The notes under the pieces: model-generated
What the model was told of the DNA's origin: nothing
Database searches by the model: none
What the model saw: the letters and a program-made list of their open reading frames with translations, nothing else
Origin: Antitrichia curtipendula
Lineage: Eukaryota; Streptophyta; Bryopsida; Hypnales; Leucodontaceae
Assembly (NCBI GenBank): GCA_951230915.1
Contig: OX579634.1
Coordinates: forward strand, 51,783,570 to 51,847,569
Length of the DNA: 64,000 nt
Direction: 5' to 3'
Shown: in pieces, positions 1-12,438 of the stretch
Position numbering within the stretch: position 1 is the first letter of the stretch
How the letters are laid out: every line of letters begins with the position of its first letter
Translations under genes and position numbers: made by a program

Positions 1-1604
1 TGAAGAAAAACTCGCATTTTGGATCAATCTTTACAACGCGCTTCTAATGCATGTAAGATTTACCTTGACAAGATGGGTGTTTGCGATATTCCTATGGTCC
101 ATCCTGTGAAAGACGGCGTTATATTTCTTGTGCTTGTTTTGATTTAGTGAATTTTTTAAGGTACGCCCTCACCCACTCATACTCAGGTGTGCGTTGTCTG
201 CACTTATTATTTCATATCTTTAACGTTAAACTGTCCTCGGAAACTGCTCAAATGTTGCAGGCATATTTGGCATATGGTATTCCAAGGAGTGATCTCAAGT
301 TCTTCGCTTTGCTTCAGAAGGTATTTTTGCATAGTCTCACTTTTATGTAATAGTTGTCGCCCTCTAATTATAGTTCTCTAGATGGTTCAATGATGTCCTT
401 TCTACATATGTCTCTTTGCGCTGTGTAGCTGAGTCGTACTGCGATTTGCAGGCAGCTTACACTGTGGGAGGGCACTCATTCAACGCTGCTACGATGGAGT
501 TCTGTCTTCTGAGGTCGAAGTCAACAACCCATCGACCTCAACTTGTAAGCACTTCAGCTCTTGCATGCCACTAAAAATTATTTGTGGAATAGCAATCGCA
601 AACATTTGGTATCCTTCAATCCATTGGTGGATTAATTGGGGAGCTCAATATGGTTCAAATCGTTTTAATCAACATTATAGAACTCGTTTTCTGGATTTTA
701 GTATGAACAAAAATTAGATTCTTGTTTACCTGTATCATGTGTTCCTGAAGAAAAGTTTCTAACACCTCCTTAATGATCCAGACTCTCTTGATGTCCTTAC
801 ACAAGAATAAACTTACTGAGGACCAAAGTAAATTTGCACTTGATCATCCGGAGTCGCTTGTCAGCTTCGGTTTATGCAGTGGCACGCGATCATCACCCAT
901 GGTACGTATTTTTGGTTGCTTGCAGCATGGTTGAGTTGATTAGAACCATTCGAACGTGTCTTGTTCTATCTCTCATCAATCGAATCTTTGTCTTTTACGC
1001 GCACTAATCAGATGTGCTCTCTTTCCTGAGAAACCTTATCCTTCCGCATTTTAGTCTGATTTATACAGTGATTGGTCTTTTCGATTTGGTCCGAGGTTGG
1101 TGTACCTGTGCTGTAGCTACATCTACATTAGCATCAGAATTCGCTGCCCTGCAGGGTTCTGTTGACATTCACTGATGCGGTTACAATGAATACCTTTCAG
1201 TGACTAATATATTTACTGGTTCATGGATGACCATGAGGTGGAACTTAAGATCTTATAAAACATTTTTGCACTCGCAGGTTCGAGTGTACAAATCTAAACA
1301 TGTGAAATCACAGCTCGAAGATGCACTTCACGACTACACAAGGGCGGCAGTAGGAATCTCAACAAAAGGCAGGCTGTTGGTTCCCAAGTTGCTCTACACC
1401 TACGCTCGTGAATTTGTAGAAGATTCTGGCCTCCTAGATTGGATATGCAACCGTCTTCCAAGTAATCAAGTAGCTGTCGTATTTGAATGCATTCAACAAC
1501 GGAGACATCGTTTTCTCGGTTCCAAAAACTTCAACGTTTTGCCGAATGACTACACATTTCGGTACATATTTCCTGCGGAGGTTTCCTCGAAGACAGTGTT
1601 TTGA
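1..1604 (+). CDS. DUF547 domain protein, C-terminal part (5' end outside window)
   Basis: Five exons can be read in one frame: 1-51 (cut by the window edge), 261-320, 452-544, 782-901 and 1278-1604, with GT/AG at every junction and a TGA at 1602-1604. The first exon carries the FWINLYNALLMH motif that marks DUF547 (PF04784). The later exons give AYLAYGIPRSD, VGGHSFNAATME, the HPESLVSFGLCSGTRSSP block and the ending LPNDYTFRYIF, all in family order. Plant members usually have an N-terminal leucine-zipper domain (MIP1 type), which would lie upstream of the window. The biochemical role of DUF547 is not established. No stop or frameshift is seen, so this is probably a working gene. The final exon runs about 12 residues past the usual YIF end. 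Confidence 0.9.
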
Positions 1605-2234
1605 TTCTTAACTCCTATCATTCTGTAATCATCTTGGGAGTAAAATTAGTTCATTTCTGATGTCGCTATGTGCACTTGAGTGAACTAATGAAGGCAGTAG
1701 TTGTATGTAATGGAGTTTCACAGTTGCAGCATTTCTTCTGGAAGATACTTGATGTTCTTCCAGACTTAATCGTAGAAATTCTCTTCTGCTCCCCAGTGGG
1801 CCTAGAAATTTGGTAACTGATGAGTTTGAAAAAAAAATTTAGTGATATTTAGAATAGGTATTTCTTGAGTGTCTCCTGCCCTGAATTGTGATGGAGTACA
1901 TCTTGTACCTAGGGTCACCACCTTGTGTGACAATGTGTAAAGTAGATTGCAGATTAACGAATCTGCAGGGGAATGGCTGGTTTTTCCCTGTTACACCCCC
2001 ATGTTTGGGGCTGTTGTATAGTTGGTGGTTTATTTCCATCTGATACTCATAACTGAAGCAGACTGATGATCAACTTGTGCTGAGGATCTTGTGCCTTTTG
2101 TACCCCACAAGGAAGTTTACGTTCAAATTTCGAACCCAAAATAACACTCAAAATGTAGTGCAACTTTGATTGAACATATATTCCTTTGCACACCTCCAAA
2201 CTTCATGAATCTACCACCTAATTGTTGGAAAACG
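1605..2234. other. 3' UTR and spacer downstream of the DUF547 gene
   Basis: No recognisable coding sequence. The first few hundred bases are probably the 3' UTR of the gene ending at 1604. Short open frames here lack codon structure or family motifs. Confidence 0.4.
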
Positions 2235-2467
2235 AGTTAACCCTTAAACGTTGAAGCGGACGTTTTGTGGCTGATGAATGACAAGAGAATCTCCTGTGTA
2301 GGACAAAAGTGCAACTATTCATCTTCCAAATTTTGTGGGAAAAAGAAAGATCATCTACAGTAGTTTGACTTCCAATGAGTGCTTTTGCATTATTTTAATT
2401 CAACAATTCACACGATGTCAAAAGAGATGATTTCCACGGTTATGAGCTTGTTGTTTAAGGGTTAACT
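2235..2467. mobile_element. MITE with 15-bp perfect terminal inverted repeats
   Basis: AGTTAACCCTTAAAC at 2235-2249 is repeated exactly in inverse orientation at 2453-2467, bounding 233 bp of non-coding DNA. A diverged copy in the opposite orientation lies near 28184-28400 and matches most of the length, including words around TCATTGGAAG and TAGATGATCTTTC. Two copies in one window show a dispersed family. A TA target duplication is not clear, so the superfamily is undecided. Confidence 0.65.
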
Positions 2468-2508
2468 ATATTCTAGGTGTCATATTCAAGCCTCTTGTCT
2501 AAGAAAAA

Positions 2509-3395
2509 TTGAATTGCATTCCTTGCACTTCAAATGGTATTTGTAGCTCCTACACTATGAAGGCAACATCAATGCTTCTTGTACCAACACAATTCAGATT
2601 TTTATCAATCAGAGCTTCATATATTGAACTCAAACAATCTCTCAATGCAAAACATGCTTCAACCAAGCAATGTGGTAGCTTATGGATACATTGTGCATGT
2701 GCTTTGGTGAATAAGTGCACTTCCAGAGACAAAAATAGATTGTGTGAAATTATAGGTGTTTTTGATTGTAACAAACGACTTCAATGGTGGTATAAGGTGT
2801 GCTTTAGAGTTATAAATATTAGCATTAGACAACATCTAATTGGAAGAATGTAATATGGACAGACAAATCTTCATTTAAAATTGAAAAAGGAGCAAGGCAA
2901 GTGAAAGTATGGCAAAAGTCACAAACAATTTTCTTCAAATTGTTTAACATTGTCTTTTAAATTTGGTTGTTCATCAATGATGGTATGGGGTGTGTTTACT
3001 GGTTTTGAGAAGTTCCCTCTCCTTATAATGCCACCTAATACATGGAGAAGTAGGGACTTTGTTGATGTAATCTATGAATGTCAATTGACTGACTTCTACT
3101 TCTCTACAATGACCTTGAGACACTTATACTCATGGAAGATGGTGCTGCAGTGCACCGTAGTAAGGAATCAAGTGATTGGAGGCAGGCGCATGGCAAGAGA
3201 ACGCTTTCATGGCCCGCAAACTCTTCTAACTTAAGTCCCATTGAAAACCTATGGAAGATTGTGAAAGACACTGCCTAGTATGAGGTGCTACTGCCAAACA
3301 AAGAAGAATTAGTAAACACCATTCAAAAGGCATAGGAAGGAGTGTCTCTAGAGATGATTGAAGTTCTCCTTGCTAAATGCCTCACCGTATGAAGG
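2509..3395 (+). pseudogene. Tc1/mariner-like transposase (DDE_3) remnant
   Basis: From about 2850 the translation gives WTDKSSF and KGARQVKVW, then SSMMVWGVFTGFEKFPL (2950 on), then after a frame change near 3110 MEDGAAVHRS and SWPANSSNLSPIENLWKIVK. These match in order the Tc1/mariner catalytic domain: the WxDES-F strand, the GxMVWG-F strand, the D-N/G-A-H acid strand and the WPxxSPDLNPIEN(L)W block with the last acidic position. At least one frameshift and two in-frame stops (after KDTA and after IQKA) disable it. No terminal repeats that clearly belong to it were found. The part before 2850 is less certain. Confidence 0.75.
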
Positions 3396-3647
3396 CTGTA
3401 ATCAAAGCTAATAGTGGTAGCACTAGATGGTAGATAGTATGCCAAAACATGCTATTTATATATAAATTTACAAGTTTTTTCTGAAAATGCTTAAGACATC
3501 AGTAAAGTGGACTTCATTATCTTTCCAACGCACTTTGCAGTTTGTGATTTGGATCATTTTTGAGCAAGTAGTGGCAATTTGAAATTTGAGGTATGTGCTT
3601 TGTTTCTGTTAATTGACTGCTGTGAACGTAAACTTCCTTGTGGGTAC
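3396..3647. other. Spacer between mariner remnant and inverted repeat
   Basis: No gene or repeat recognised. It may contain the 3' end of the mariner element. Confidence 0.3.
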
Positions 3648-5056
3648 TGTACAGTCGGCTACAGGTTGCTTACGAATTTTTTGCATTCCCAGTGAAAGAA
3701 GTTCCACTGCTGCCAACTTTGACACCCTCCCGAGGGTTGAAAATTTGTTTTTTTGCCTTGAATTTTTTCTACAAGTTCATCTCTATGTTAATAACATATG
3801 TGCAAAATTTCATGGCCAAAAGATTTACAGAAAAAAAGATATTCAAAGTCTACCAACATGTGTAGTTGCAAGAAAAAAATTTCACTACTACCAACTTTGC
3901 CACCCTCCCAAGGATTGAGATTTTTTTTTTCCCCATGAATTTGTTTACATGATATCATGTCTATGTTGATAATATGTGTACCAAATTTCAAAATCAAAAG
4001 ATTTACACAAAAAGAGGAATTCAAAATCTACCAACATGTAGTTGTAAGGGACAATTTCACTACTGCCAACTTTGCCACCCTCCCAAGGATTGAAAAAAAC
4101 TTTTTTTGGCATGAAATTTATTTTCATGGAAGAATCTCCATGTTGATAATATGTGTGCCAAATATCAAGTTCAAAAGACTCACACAAAAAAAGATATTTG
4201 AAATCTACCAACATAGGGAGTTGGAAGAGTGATTTCACTATTGCCAACTTTGTCACCCTCCCAAGGGCTGAAAAATTGCTTATTTACCATGAAATTTTTG
4301 TCATGAGATCATCTCTAAGTTGGTGATATGTGTGACAAATTTCAAGTCCAAAACTTATACCAAGAAAAGAATATTTGAAATCTACCAAGAGGTGTAGTTG
4401 TGAGAATGATTTTTTACATCCGTGTCAAACTTTAACCCACAAAATGACACTATTTCAAGGGCTGAAAAAATCACTCTTCCAACTCCCTATGTTGGTAGAT
4501 TTCAAATATCTTTTTTTGTGTGAGTCTTTTGAACTTGATATTTGGCACACATATTATCAACATGGAGATTCTTCCATGAAAATAAATTTCATGCCAAAAA
4601 AAGTTTTTTTCAATCCTTGGGAGGGTGGCAAAGTTGGCAGTAGTGAAATTGTCCCTTACAACTACATGTTGGTAGATTTCGAATTCCTCTTTTTGTGTAA
4701 ATCTTTTGATTTTGAAATTTGATACACATATTATCAACATAGACATGATATCATGTAAACAAATTCATGGGAAAAAAAAAATCTCAATCCTTGGGAGGGT
4801 GGCAAAGTTGGTAGTAGTGAAATTTTTTTCTTGCAACTACACATGTTGGTAGACTTTGAATATCTTTTTTTCTGTAAATCTTTTGGCCATGAAATTTTGC
4901 ACATATGTTATTAACATAGAGATGAACTTGTAAAAAAAATTCAAGGCAAAAAAACAAATTTTCAACCCTCGGGAGGGTGTCAAAGTTGGCAGCAGTGGAA
5001 CTTCTTTCACTGGGAATGCAAAAAATTTGTAAGCAACCTGTAGCCGATTGTACACT
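3648..5056. repeat. Large inverted repeat made of ~177-bp tandem units
   Basis: Two near-identical arms of about 580 bp face each other: 3648-4232 and 4471-5056, around a 238-bp loop. Each arm is itself a tandem array. On the left, units start at 3714, 3892, 4067 and 4245 with the header CAACTTTGCCACCCTCCC, giving periods of 178, 175 and 178 bp. The right arm carries the same units inverted. The arms differ at only scattered positions, whereas units within an arm differ much more, so the inversion is younger than the tandem array. The mirrored open frames are a by-product of the symmetry; I see no protein family. A transcript would fold into a long hairpin. Confidence 0.9.
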
Positions 5057-5824
5057 GGCATAAATAAGCTTAGTCTCTTGAGACTCTTGTGGATCTTCTT
5101 TCTGCCACATGTAGAGGATTAGACTATTGTTGCTTCACATCTGCTATGGAAAGGGATTGGAATTCCTCTTAGGGATCGACTCTGACCTTTTACTTAGTTG
5201 ATGGTTGAATTGAGTACACTTTTGGTCTCCTTTTGGTCACTCCTCATTCAACCTATATTTCTATTGGAATGACAACAAGACATGATTGCATGCAATCAAA
5301 TCACTTAATCCTACTTTTGCAATCCAAACTCAATTTAGTCCAACTCAATGTTGGTGATCAATGGGTGATCTTTTAGGCTTCTTTGGATGGAAGTTGTAGC
5401 ATGACATTATGATGGGCATTGAACTAATTAACTTGGAAGAACACAAGGTAGCTTGCTAAAGCTTACCAAATTCTTGCCTAAATTTACCAAGTTTTTGAAT
5501 GAATAGGTGCAGTCTTTGTGCCACAATTCCTTGATAGTCATTCATTGGACATGTTTTGTCTTCAATATCCTATTTGGGTTAAGGGATAAGAAGTGACTCT
5601 TACATAATTGGAATAGATGGTGTTGTGTTGTGAATAATGGCATGGGTCTATCCAAGCTAGACCCCCATGTTTTATTGGATTTCTTTTCATCCTCAATTTG
5701 ATTCAATGAAATTGACATTACAAAGTGTTAAAGGTGTTGCTTGCTATGGTACAATGCTAGATCATTGAAGATGTAAGTTACTTCGATTGTATTAAGTGAA
5801 TGTCAATGTCCAAGTGGATTGGAG
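5057..5824. other. Spacer before the CACTA element
   Basis: AT-rich sequence with no recognised gene, repeat or RNA. The last three bases (5822-5824, GAG) are the left TSD of the CACTA element. Confidence 0.4.
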
Positions 5825-5837
5825 CACTACAAGAAAA
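5825..5837 (+). repeat. Left terminal inverted repeat of the 17.8-kb CACTA
   Basis: CACTACAAGAAAA directly follows the TSD GAG. It pairs with the inverted end at 23608-23620. Confidence 0.9.
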
Positions 5838-6059
5838 CGAGAGGTTCTGCAACTACACTGTGCAACTCATTTTGTAGTTGCATACGTCGTTTGCAGCTAG
5901 GTGATAATTTGGAGCCCGCAGTTGCAGTGGACAAGTTGCATGGGTTGCAATGTAGTTGCATTTTTTTCATTTCATTGAACAGTATTAAAAAAACTTCATC
6001 GACGAATTGTTCTGACGTAGAGTTTATTGCCACGTAAGGTCAGCTATTGAATTCAATAC

Positions 6060-7240
6060 TTTGGGCACTTGCAGTCGACTTCTTTGCAACTAACATACAC
6101 TCGTATATGACTTATCATATGCAACTTGTTCACAACTTCTTTGCAACTTGACTGTGTTGATGTATGACTTCTTTGCCACTACTATGCAACTACATTTGGA
6201 TTTGCGACTAGTTTCTGATGTATCAAGCTACTCATCAACTTTGCGACTTTTATGCGACCAGTTTCCAACTCATGTGCTACTCCTCTGCTACTTCTAAGCA
6301 ACTTATATATAGCTCCTATGCAACTAATAGTCAACTCATATTGAATTAAATTGCAACTCAAAATTGACTCAGGCAGAACTCATTTGCAACTAAAAACCAA
6401 CTCACATACAACTAATTTGCAACTCAAAACCAACTCACATACAACTCATTTGGAACTCAAAGCCAACTCATATACAACTAGTTTGAAACTCAATGCCAAC
6501 TTGCGTGCAATTCATTTGCAAAAGAAAACTTGCTTCGGATAACTTGTTTGCAATTCAAAGCCAACTTACATGCTACCAATTTCCAACTCAGAGCCAACTC
6601 AGATGCAACTAGTCTGCAACCCAAAGCCAACTTACATGAAACTAGTTTACAACTCATAGCCAACTTACATAAAACTAGTTTGCAATTCAAAGCCAACTCA
6701 GATGCAACTAGTTTTCTACTTTAAGCCAACTCATCTGGAAATAGTTTTCAACTCTAAACCAACTCACATACAACTAGTTTTCAACTCAAAGCCAACTCAA
6801 AGCCAACTCAAAAGCAACTCTTTTGCAAAAGAAGGCCTACTCATAGGCAACTAGTTCGCAACTCAGAGCCAACTCAAGAGCAACTATGTTGCAACTCGAA
6901 GCCAACTCCCATACAATTAGTTTACAACTGAGAACTGACTCGCATACATCTAATTTGCAACTCAAAGCCAACTCAAGGCCAATTGACATACAATTAGTTT
7001 GCAACTGAAGACTGACTCACATACAACTAGTTTGCAACTGAGAGCTGACTCACATACAACTAGTTTGTAATTGAAAACTGACTCATTACAACTAATTTGT
7101 GACTCAAAGCCAACTCTCATACAACTAGTTTGCAACTAGAATCTGACTCACATACAACTAGTTTGCAATTGAGAACTGACTCACATACAACTAATTTGTG
7201 ACTCAAAGCCAATTTATGTACAACTAGTTTGCAACTTGCA
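6060..7240. repeat. Left subterminal repeat array of the CACTA element
   Basis: A dense array of degenerate units of roughly 34-36 bp built on words such as GCAACT, AAGCCAACTCA and ACAACTAGTTTG. Such subterminal arrays are the usual binding sites of the TnpA-type protein in En/Spm elements (established for the family; inferred here). Open frames through the array merely read the repeat. Confidence 0.85.
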
Positions 7241-7452
7241 TATCACTAACTACCTCACACTGTTTGAACAATGAAGATCATTTTCCACAGAACATCACAA
7301 ATTTATAAAATAGTTATTAGCCACATCTATACATGTATCCTATGTCGCATGCACTACTACTATGTACTAGAAGAAGCACACACTACTTCTAAAATCAATA
7401 AATACAAAATAGTTATTAGTATCTCCCTCATGTACTTTGTAGATCACAACAA

Positions 7453-10330
7453 TTATTTTCCTCCAATTTTTTCTTTCAAACTTGAAATACGGGGGATGAT
7501 GACTATGTATTGTTCATCCCAAATGGTATTTCCTCCCACCACATCTTTCAACTTTAATTCATCTCCAGCTGGATTCGGATGCATCAAGTCAACAAACCCC
7601 CTTGGTGCATGTTCATTGTCAAGCTTGCACCATCCTTTAGGAATAGGCTGTCCATGATGTAATTGTGAGCTAGGTCCACTACCGATCGCAGTAATGGTTG
7701 CTGAGGCCACTACTTGCTTTGGAGCAGATGGGTTCACAAGTGAAACTTGTTGTCCAATTGTAAACTGCACACATAATAAAAAAAAATTGATATATAAAGA
7801 CCACATATATACTTGAAATCTGTAAAGAGTGAAGGAACAATGCCAACAAAGACATTTGCAAATGAATTAGACAAATAAATTACTCACTCTATATTTTTTT
7901 GGAGATCCTATCTTCTAACTTTGTGTAGGACAGTCCACCTTCTCACTTTGTGTAGGTTGTATTTTTGTCCTCAAGATTTCCTTCTTAGCTGCAAGCTTTT
8001 GCACCCACATATCACAATCATGGTTAGTATTTAACTTATGTGAAAATCTGTAGTCACTTTCTCAAATGTAAATCCCATATTCCATGATGCTCCCTCACCT
8101 ATCAATCCTTCCCTTTCCTTAGCTGCATAGAAAATACTCTGCCTTTGCTTGGATTCTTTGGTACTTCATCAATACCACTAGAGTTTTCAAGCACTATTAC
8201 ATCAATTCCAGCTTCGCCTTCAACTTCGTTCCCTTTCGTTAATGGCTCATCACTCCCATCAAGGTGGCTGCAATAATTATTTTATTCAGCCTCAATAGAT
8301 TGTTCTTCCATTCCGTCAATCTTCTAGTTGTTCTTTTGTGTACTATCGTTGTCAATCTCTTATAATGACGGTTGTTCACTTAGAGGCTCTAAACTGGGGT
8401 TGTTAATAGGCTCCAAGCTTTGGTGCACCTCAAATTCATACGGATTGTTAATGAGGTTGGTATCTTCCATAGGTTCAACAAGTGTAGAAGGACCTGTTGG
8501 ATCAATAGCGAGAGAAGGACTTGTTGTTTTAGTAGTTAAAACTTCATTTTCGCCTTCAAGGATGCTCTGTTTCTGTAAAAATTTCAATAATGTTGCCTGC
8601 AACGATTCGACGGCTTTTGTATTACGATCTATACTCGCAAGTACCTCGACCCTGAACTTCTCAAATTCATCTTGTTTACGTTCCAAGATAACAATTTTTG
8701 CATGAAGTCCTGAAGATACTACCTGTATTACACACAAGAAGACTAGAAACAATGATTACACATGCTTGTATGATTCAAAATGCATAGTACAATTTGATTT
8801 TTGAACCAAGCACTTGCAATAGCACTATATGACTCTTATGCAACTCCTATGCAACTCCTATGCAATTGCAAGGACTGCCATTTCTACAACCATAGTACAA
8901 CTCTTTTACAACAAAGTTTTGATATTGGACCGCTCTACAAATACAAGAACTTATACACATTGAATTTATAAACTAACAAAGTCAACCTACACACAATCGT
9001 ATTAAAACTAATGATGCATGTTTTGAAATGAAAAGAAGATCAAGAACACTTACCAATGACCTTGATACTTGTAGCCCCTCTACAAGTTCACTAAGCCTTG
9101 GACTCTTTTCCCTCTCTTTTGCCTAATAGAAGGCCAACATTACCACGGCATTGTGAAAATGATTTAGAGGAATAATACAAAGTACTTGTAACAAATTAAT
9201 TCAGAAGGATGATAATAAGCCAAAAACAACTTCAAAAATCAACTCACCACATTTGCTTCTTTACCTGCCTTCCCTTGTTGGCCACGCTTTGATACATTTT
9301 GCACTTGTTTTCTAACATTAGACATCATCTCCAATTTCTTTACTTGGTCACATGTGCCCCAGTAAACCTTCAACCGCTTCCATTGCTGAGGATCAATGTC
9401 CATAGGACAGTCATCGTCTTTTTCAAGATCAGATAATTTCTTCAGTCAACATCACTAAACTTTTGCACTGCATTCTGAAAATCCTTGCTGCTAAGGGAAT
9501 TGCCCACATATTCAACTCAAGATCCATAGTATTTTTGAGCTTTTTCAAAGTTTGTGGCCTGTGTTTATCCCAGTGAATAACACTCATATCAAGTATCAAA
9601 GGGGCAAAGGCTCTCATAGTTCGGTCTCAAGTAGTCTTCCCAGAAGAAGAGGCATCAATTTGACCATTTGACTTCACATGTAATTCATTTGGTCTTTTGC
9701 CATTATTGCTTCTCACTTCTGCTTCCTTCTCTAACTCTCTGTACCTCTTGCGCCTAGTAGAACGTCCACCACTCTGTAACTCACACACCACTTCTTGTGA
9801 TTGTACACACCCTTGCTACAAAGCTGAATTAGGGAGAACATGAAATTCAACCATTGCCCGTTGTGGAGGTTCGGTAGGTGGTGGTGGTATGGACTGTGGT
9901 GGTACCTATTGCCATTGCCACTGTCCAGTTGGGCTTTGGTGCATTGGTTGTCTTGCGAATCCACCATGATAAGAAGGCGAGGATCTCTTTCTGCTACCAG
10001 AGGCTTCTCCATATATGCGACTATCATCCTATTCAAACTGATTGTCTTCATTCCTTGAAAGAATACTACAACATTAGTAGTATTAGAAGTAATGTACAAA
10101 AGAGAAAATTCTTATCATTGAACCTTTATTTTCTTTAAAGGAAGTTCATTTCCATAAAAAAAATTCAACTCACCTTCTTCAGTGTTGTGAGAGTCCTCTG
10201 AAGCTGACATGTCATCTTCATCACTTGTATCTTCACTGACAGCTTCTAGGTCTTTACTGCTACCTCTGACACTCTTCTATGTGGGCAATGCTAGAACTCG
10301 AGTATGCTGTTCTTGCACACTTTTGTGCTT
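7453..10330 (-). pseudogene. Ptta/En/Spm-type (TnpA-like) CACTA protein gene, degraded
   Basis: Read leftward, exon-like blocks are: an acidic Ser-rich stretch (SEDTSDEDDMSASEDS, ~10250-10190); a Pro/Gln-rich linker (~10050-9850); a basic patch GGRSTRRKRYRELEKEAE and the GKRPNELHVKSNGQI block; then PQQWKRLKVYW (~9380). The last two resemble PF03004 (Transposase_24). Next come SPRLSELVEGLQ (~9100), a coiled-coil exon starting GLHAKIVILERKQDEFEKF (8722 leftward), and a C-terminal piece with LHHGQPIPKGWCKL that resembles the DUF8039-type end of such proteins (7770-7453). Several in-frame stops interrupt the blocks, and a second CACTA element sits just upstream at 10346. In En/Spm systems the equivalent protein binds subterminal repeats; that role is inferred. 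Confidence 0.65.
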
Positions 10331-10345
10331 TGCAATTGAAGCTCC

Positions 10346-11629
10346 CACTATAAGAAAACCCCGTTTTTGCTGTCGTTGGACTGAAACGTGCCATGTTTGC
10401 TGAGATGTCACGCGATAAGCAGTGAACGTGTGCAAAAGAGTGAATTTGATTTGATATTGCAAAAAACATGTGAGATTAAGTTGGAAAACAAGTAGATGTC
10501 ACCGTAGACAAAGATGTTTTTAACGATGTTTAAAAAAACAAGCTCATGTTTTGTTGTGACATCTCAAAAAACATAGACTGCCACGTCAGCATGAAGTCCA
10601 TTTTCATTATGGATAAATTACTAAAAATTACTATGGTCAATGAAAAAATATTGACCTTATATAAAAAATTTAGGAAAAAGGCAGTGACGTGGCATACTTT
10701 CCAAAAGAAAGAAAAATGGATGTGTTCCATGGATGAAAATAGATAGTCTTTATACACGTGGGGAGGTGGAAGAGAGACAATTGATATGGGATATATCAAA
10801 AAAAATTGTGTTCAAAGTGAAATATCCACAAAAACATCAAGATGTTTAAAAAAACATCTCTATGTTTAGAAGAACAAGTACACGTCAAAAACAACATTGA
10901 CATGTAAACAAGTGAAATAATCATATTCTACTTATCCCATATTGTTTGTCTTTCCATGGGCAGAGAATGGATATAAATACAATGTCTTTGTTCTTCATTT
11001 TTATTAACTTTTAATGAAGTAATTCCTTCATTTGGCCATTAAAAATTCTCTTAATGGTTGATGGTAAGTTTTCTTCAATATTTGTTGAATTTAGAATTTT
11101 TTTTTGTTCATTTCATTTTTTTAATGTATATTAAATTTTTATTGATATTGCCTTGTAGGTAGGGTATGTAGCAATTGATGTTTGAAAAAACATGTAATTT
11201 GATGTTGCAAAAATGTCTAATTTGACATCTCAAAAAACACCATTAAATTATTCAAATGACACAAAAATGAGCTGATGTGGCCTCCACGTTAGTGACCACG
11301 TCACAATTTCCCGCCTCCACGTCAAAGACCACATCAACAATGGCATGGATGGAAAAAAGATGACATGGCAGTGGTCGAGCATGTGACGCTGACATGGCGC
11401 TTACGTGGCCTCCACATGTCGACCTCTGCAGACCTTTGTTCACCTTGTCATGTGTGACATCAGGAAAAAACAAGCTTGGAAACGACGCGTTTTTTGTGAT
11501 TTTTGCACGTTTTTTGCCCGTCAATTTAAACGGATTTTAGGAGACGTCTACGCCGATTACTTCCGCGTCAAACAAGACGCCGTCTCATGTTTTCTGCAAC
11601 ATAAAAAAAAAATCTGTTTTCTTATAGTG
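10346..11629. mobile_element. Non-autonomous CACTA element A1 (TSD TCC)
   Basis: The left end is CACTATAAGAAAA (10346-10358) and the right end TTTTCTTATAGTG (11617-11629), a perfect 13-bp inverted repeat. It is flanked by TCC at 10343-10345 and 11630-11632. It lies in the first exon-like block of the TnpA-like gene. No transposase is encoded. Internally it shares long blocks with element A2, including the word AACGGATTTTAGG, a TATA box with flanks (10972) and a leader with the possible 5' splice site GATGGTAAG. Short open frames inside are not supported as genes. Confidence 0.92.
10972..10979 (+). promoter_or_regulatory. Conserved TATA box of element A1
   Basis: TATAAATA inside a block, CCCATATT-TTTGTC-N-CATGG-CA-AGAATGG, that is also present in element A2 at the same relative place. 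Conservation between two independently inserted copies suggests a real promoter. Confidence 0.5.
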
Positions 11630-11755
11630 TCCCCTGCAAACCAACCAACATTATAGCTTTAAAGGAAAAGGATATAAAAACAATCATCTCTTTTTGGAGC
11701 CACGTAATACATAAAGATTTCTGACATTACTTCGGATACTATGCTACGTTGTGTC

Positions 11756-11872
11756 TATTTTGCAATTACATGGCAAGTAGCAACTACATGCCAATTAGCT
11801 TGCAACTAATTGGCAACTACATGGTAACTAGCTTGCAACTACATGGCAACTAGTTTGCAACTTCAATTACTT
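11756..11872. repeat. Short GCAACT-type repeat array inside the CACTA
   Basis: Words such as CTTGCAACTA, CATGGCAACTAG and AATTGGCAACTACATGG recur. They resemble the subterminal repeats of the host element but lie far from its ends. Confidence 0.6.
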
Positions 11873-11995
11873 CTATAATGCTAGAACAACTTCTTACAAA
11901 AACTATTGAAATACTACGAAACAAAAATATTGCGACCACCTAATCTTAAACATCATTGGAAGACTAAAGACAATCTCCTAATTTTAGAGAGGCCC

Positions 11996-12438
11996 TTATA
12001 GTTCCTTTGATGTTGCTTTTATAGGTTGTACTGGTACTGCTCGCTCCACCACTCTAGCATCTCGACACAATTCCCTCTCCATTTTCTCATAGTCAGTAGA
12101 GTCCATGCCAAGCAATTCTCATTCACCTACCTAAGAAGTCAAGATAATGGTTCAATGAACAATTACTATTTCATACAACTCTTCAAGAACTCTTTCTATC
12201 GCCAGCATAAAAGAATGCATAAAGAAAACTACTGTTCTATGTTGTTTGCAAATTGGCTTGAATAGTTCAAAACCTCACAAACTCTACAAACTTGAAGAGT
12301 TATCATTAGTTGTAAATGACATAGCCAATTCCACACAAAACATTAGTTCCATGAGTTCTTGCTTAGGACTAAACCTATCACCAAGGTACTTCACCAAAAA
12401 TGATTTAATTTCTAAATCAATAGATGCATTTTTCATTT
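11996..12438 (-). CDS. Unrecognised small spliced gene or gene fragment inside the CACTA
   Basis: Two exon-like blocks on the minus strand join in frame. The first is 12438-12292 (EMKNASIDLEIKSFLVKYLG ... FTTNDNSS) and the second 12117-11996 (LLGMDSTDYEKMEREL ... KATSKEL, stop TAA at 11996-11998). The donor is GTTTGT and the acceptor GAG before AATTGC; the split codon becomes Lys. The start is unknown: an upstream leader with AGGGTTCTGCG repeats near 12740-12650 and an ATG near 12617 could be its 5' end, but the join to the first block is not in frame as I read it. I recognise no family. It could be a captured host fragment or an extra CACTA gene. Confidence 0.3.

Noticed and set aside
81..381. 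Overlapping open frames near the window start
   Set aside because: They run through introns of the DUF547 gene and do not match its spliced frame.
3613..5110. Mirrored open frames on both strands (about 75-115 residues)
   Set aside because: They are products of the inverted tandem repeat; the same peptides recur because the DNA does, with no family motif.
6351..6724. Open frames rich in repeated Leu-Gln-Thr-Asn words
   Set aside because: They translate the left subterminal repeat array of the CACTA element.
9840..10138. Plus-strand open frames
   Set aside because: Antisense shadows of the Pro/Gln-rich linker of the TnpA-like gene.
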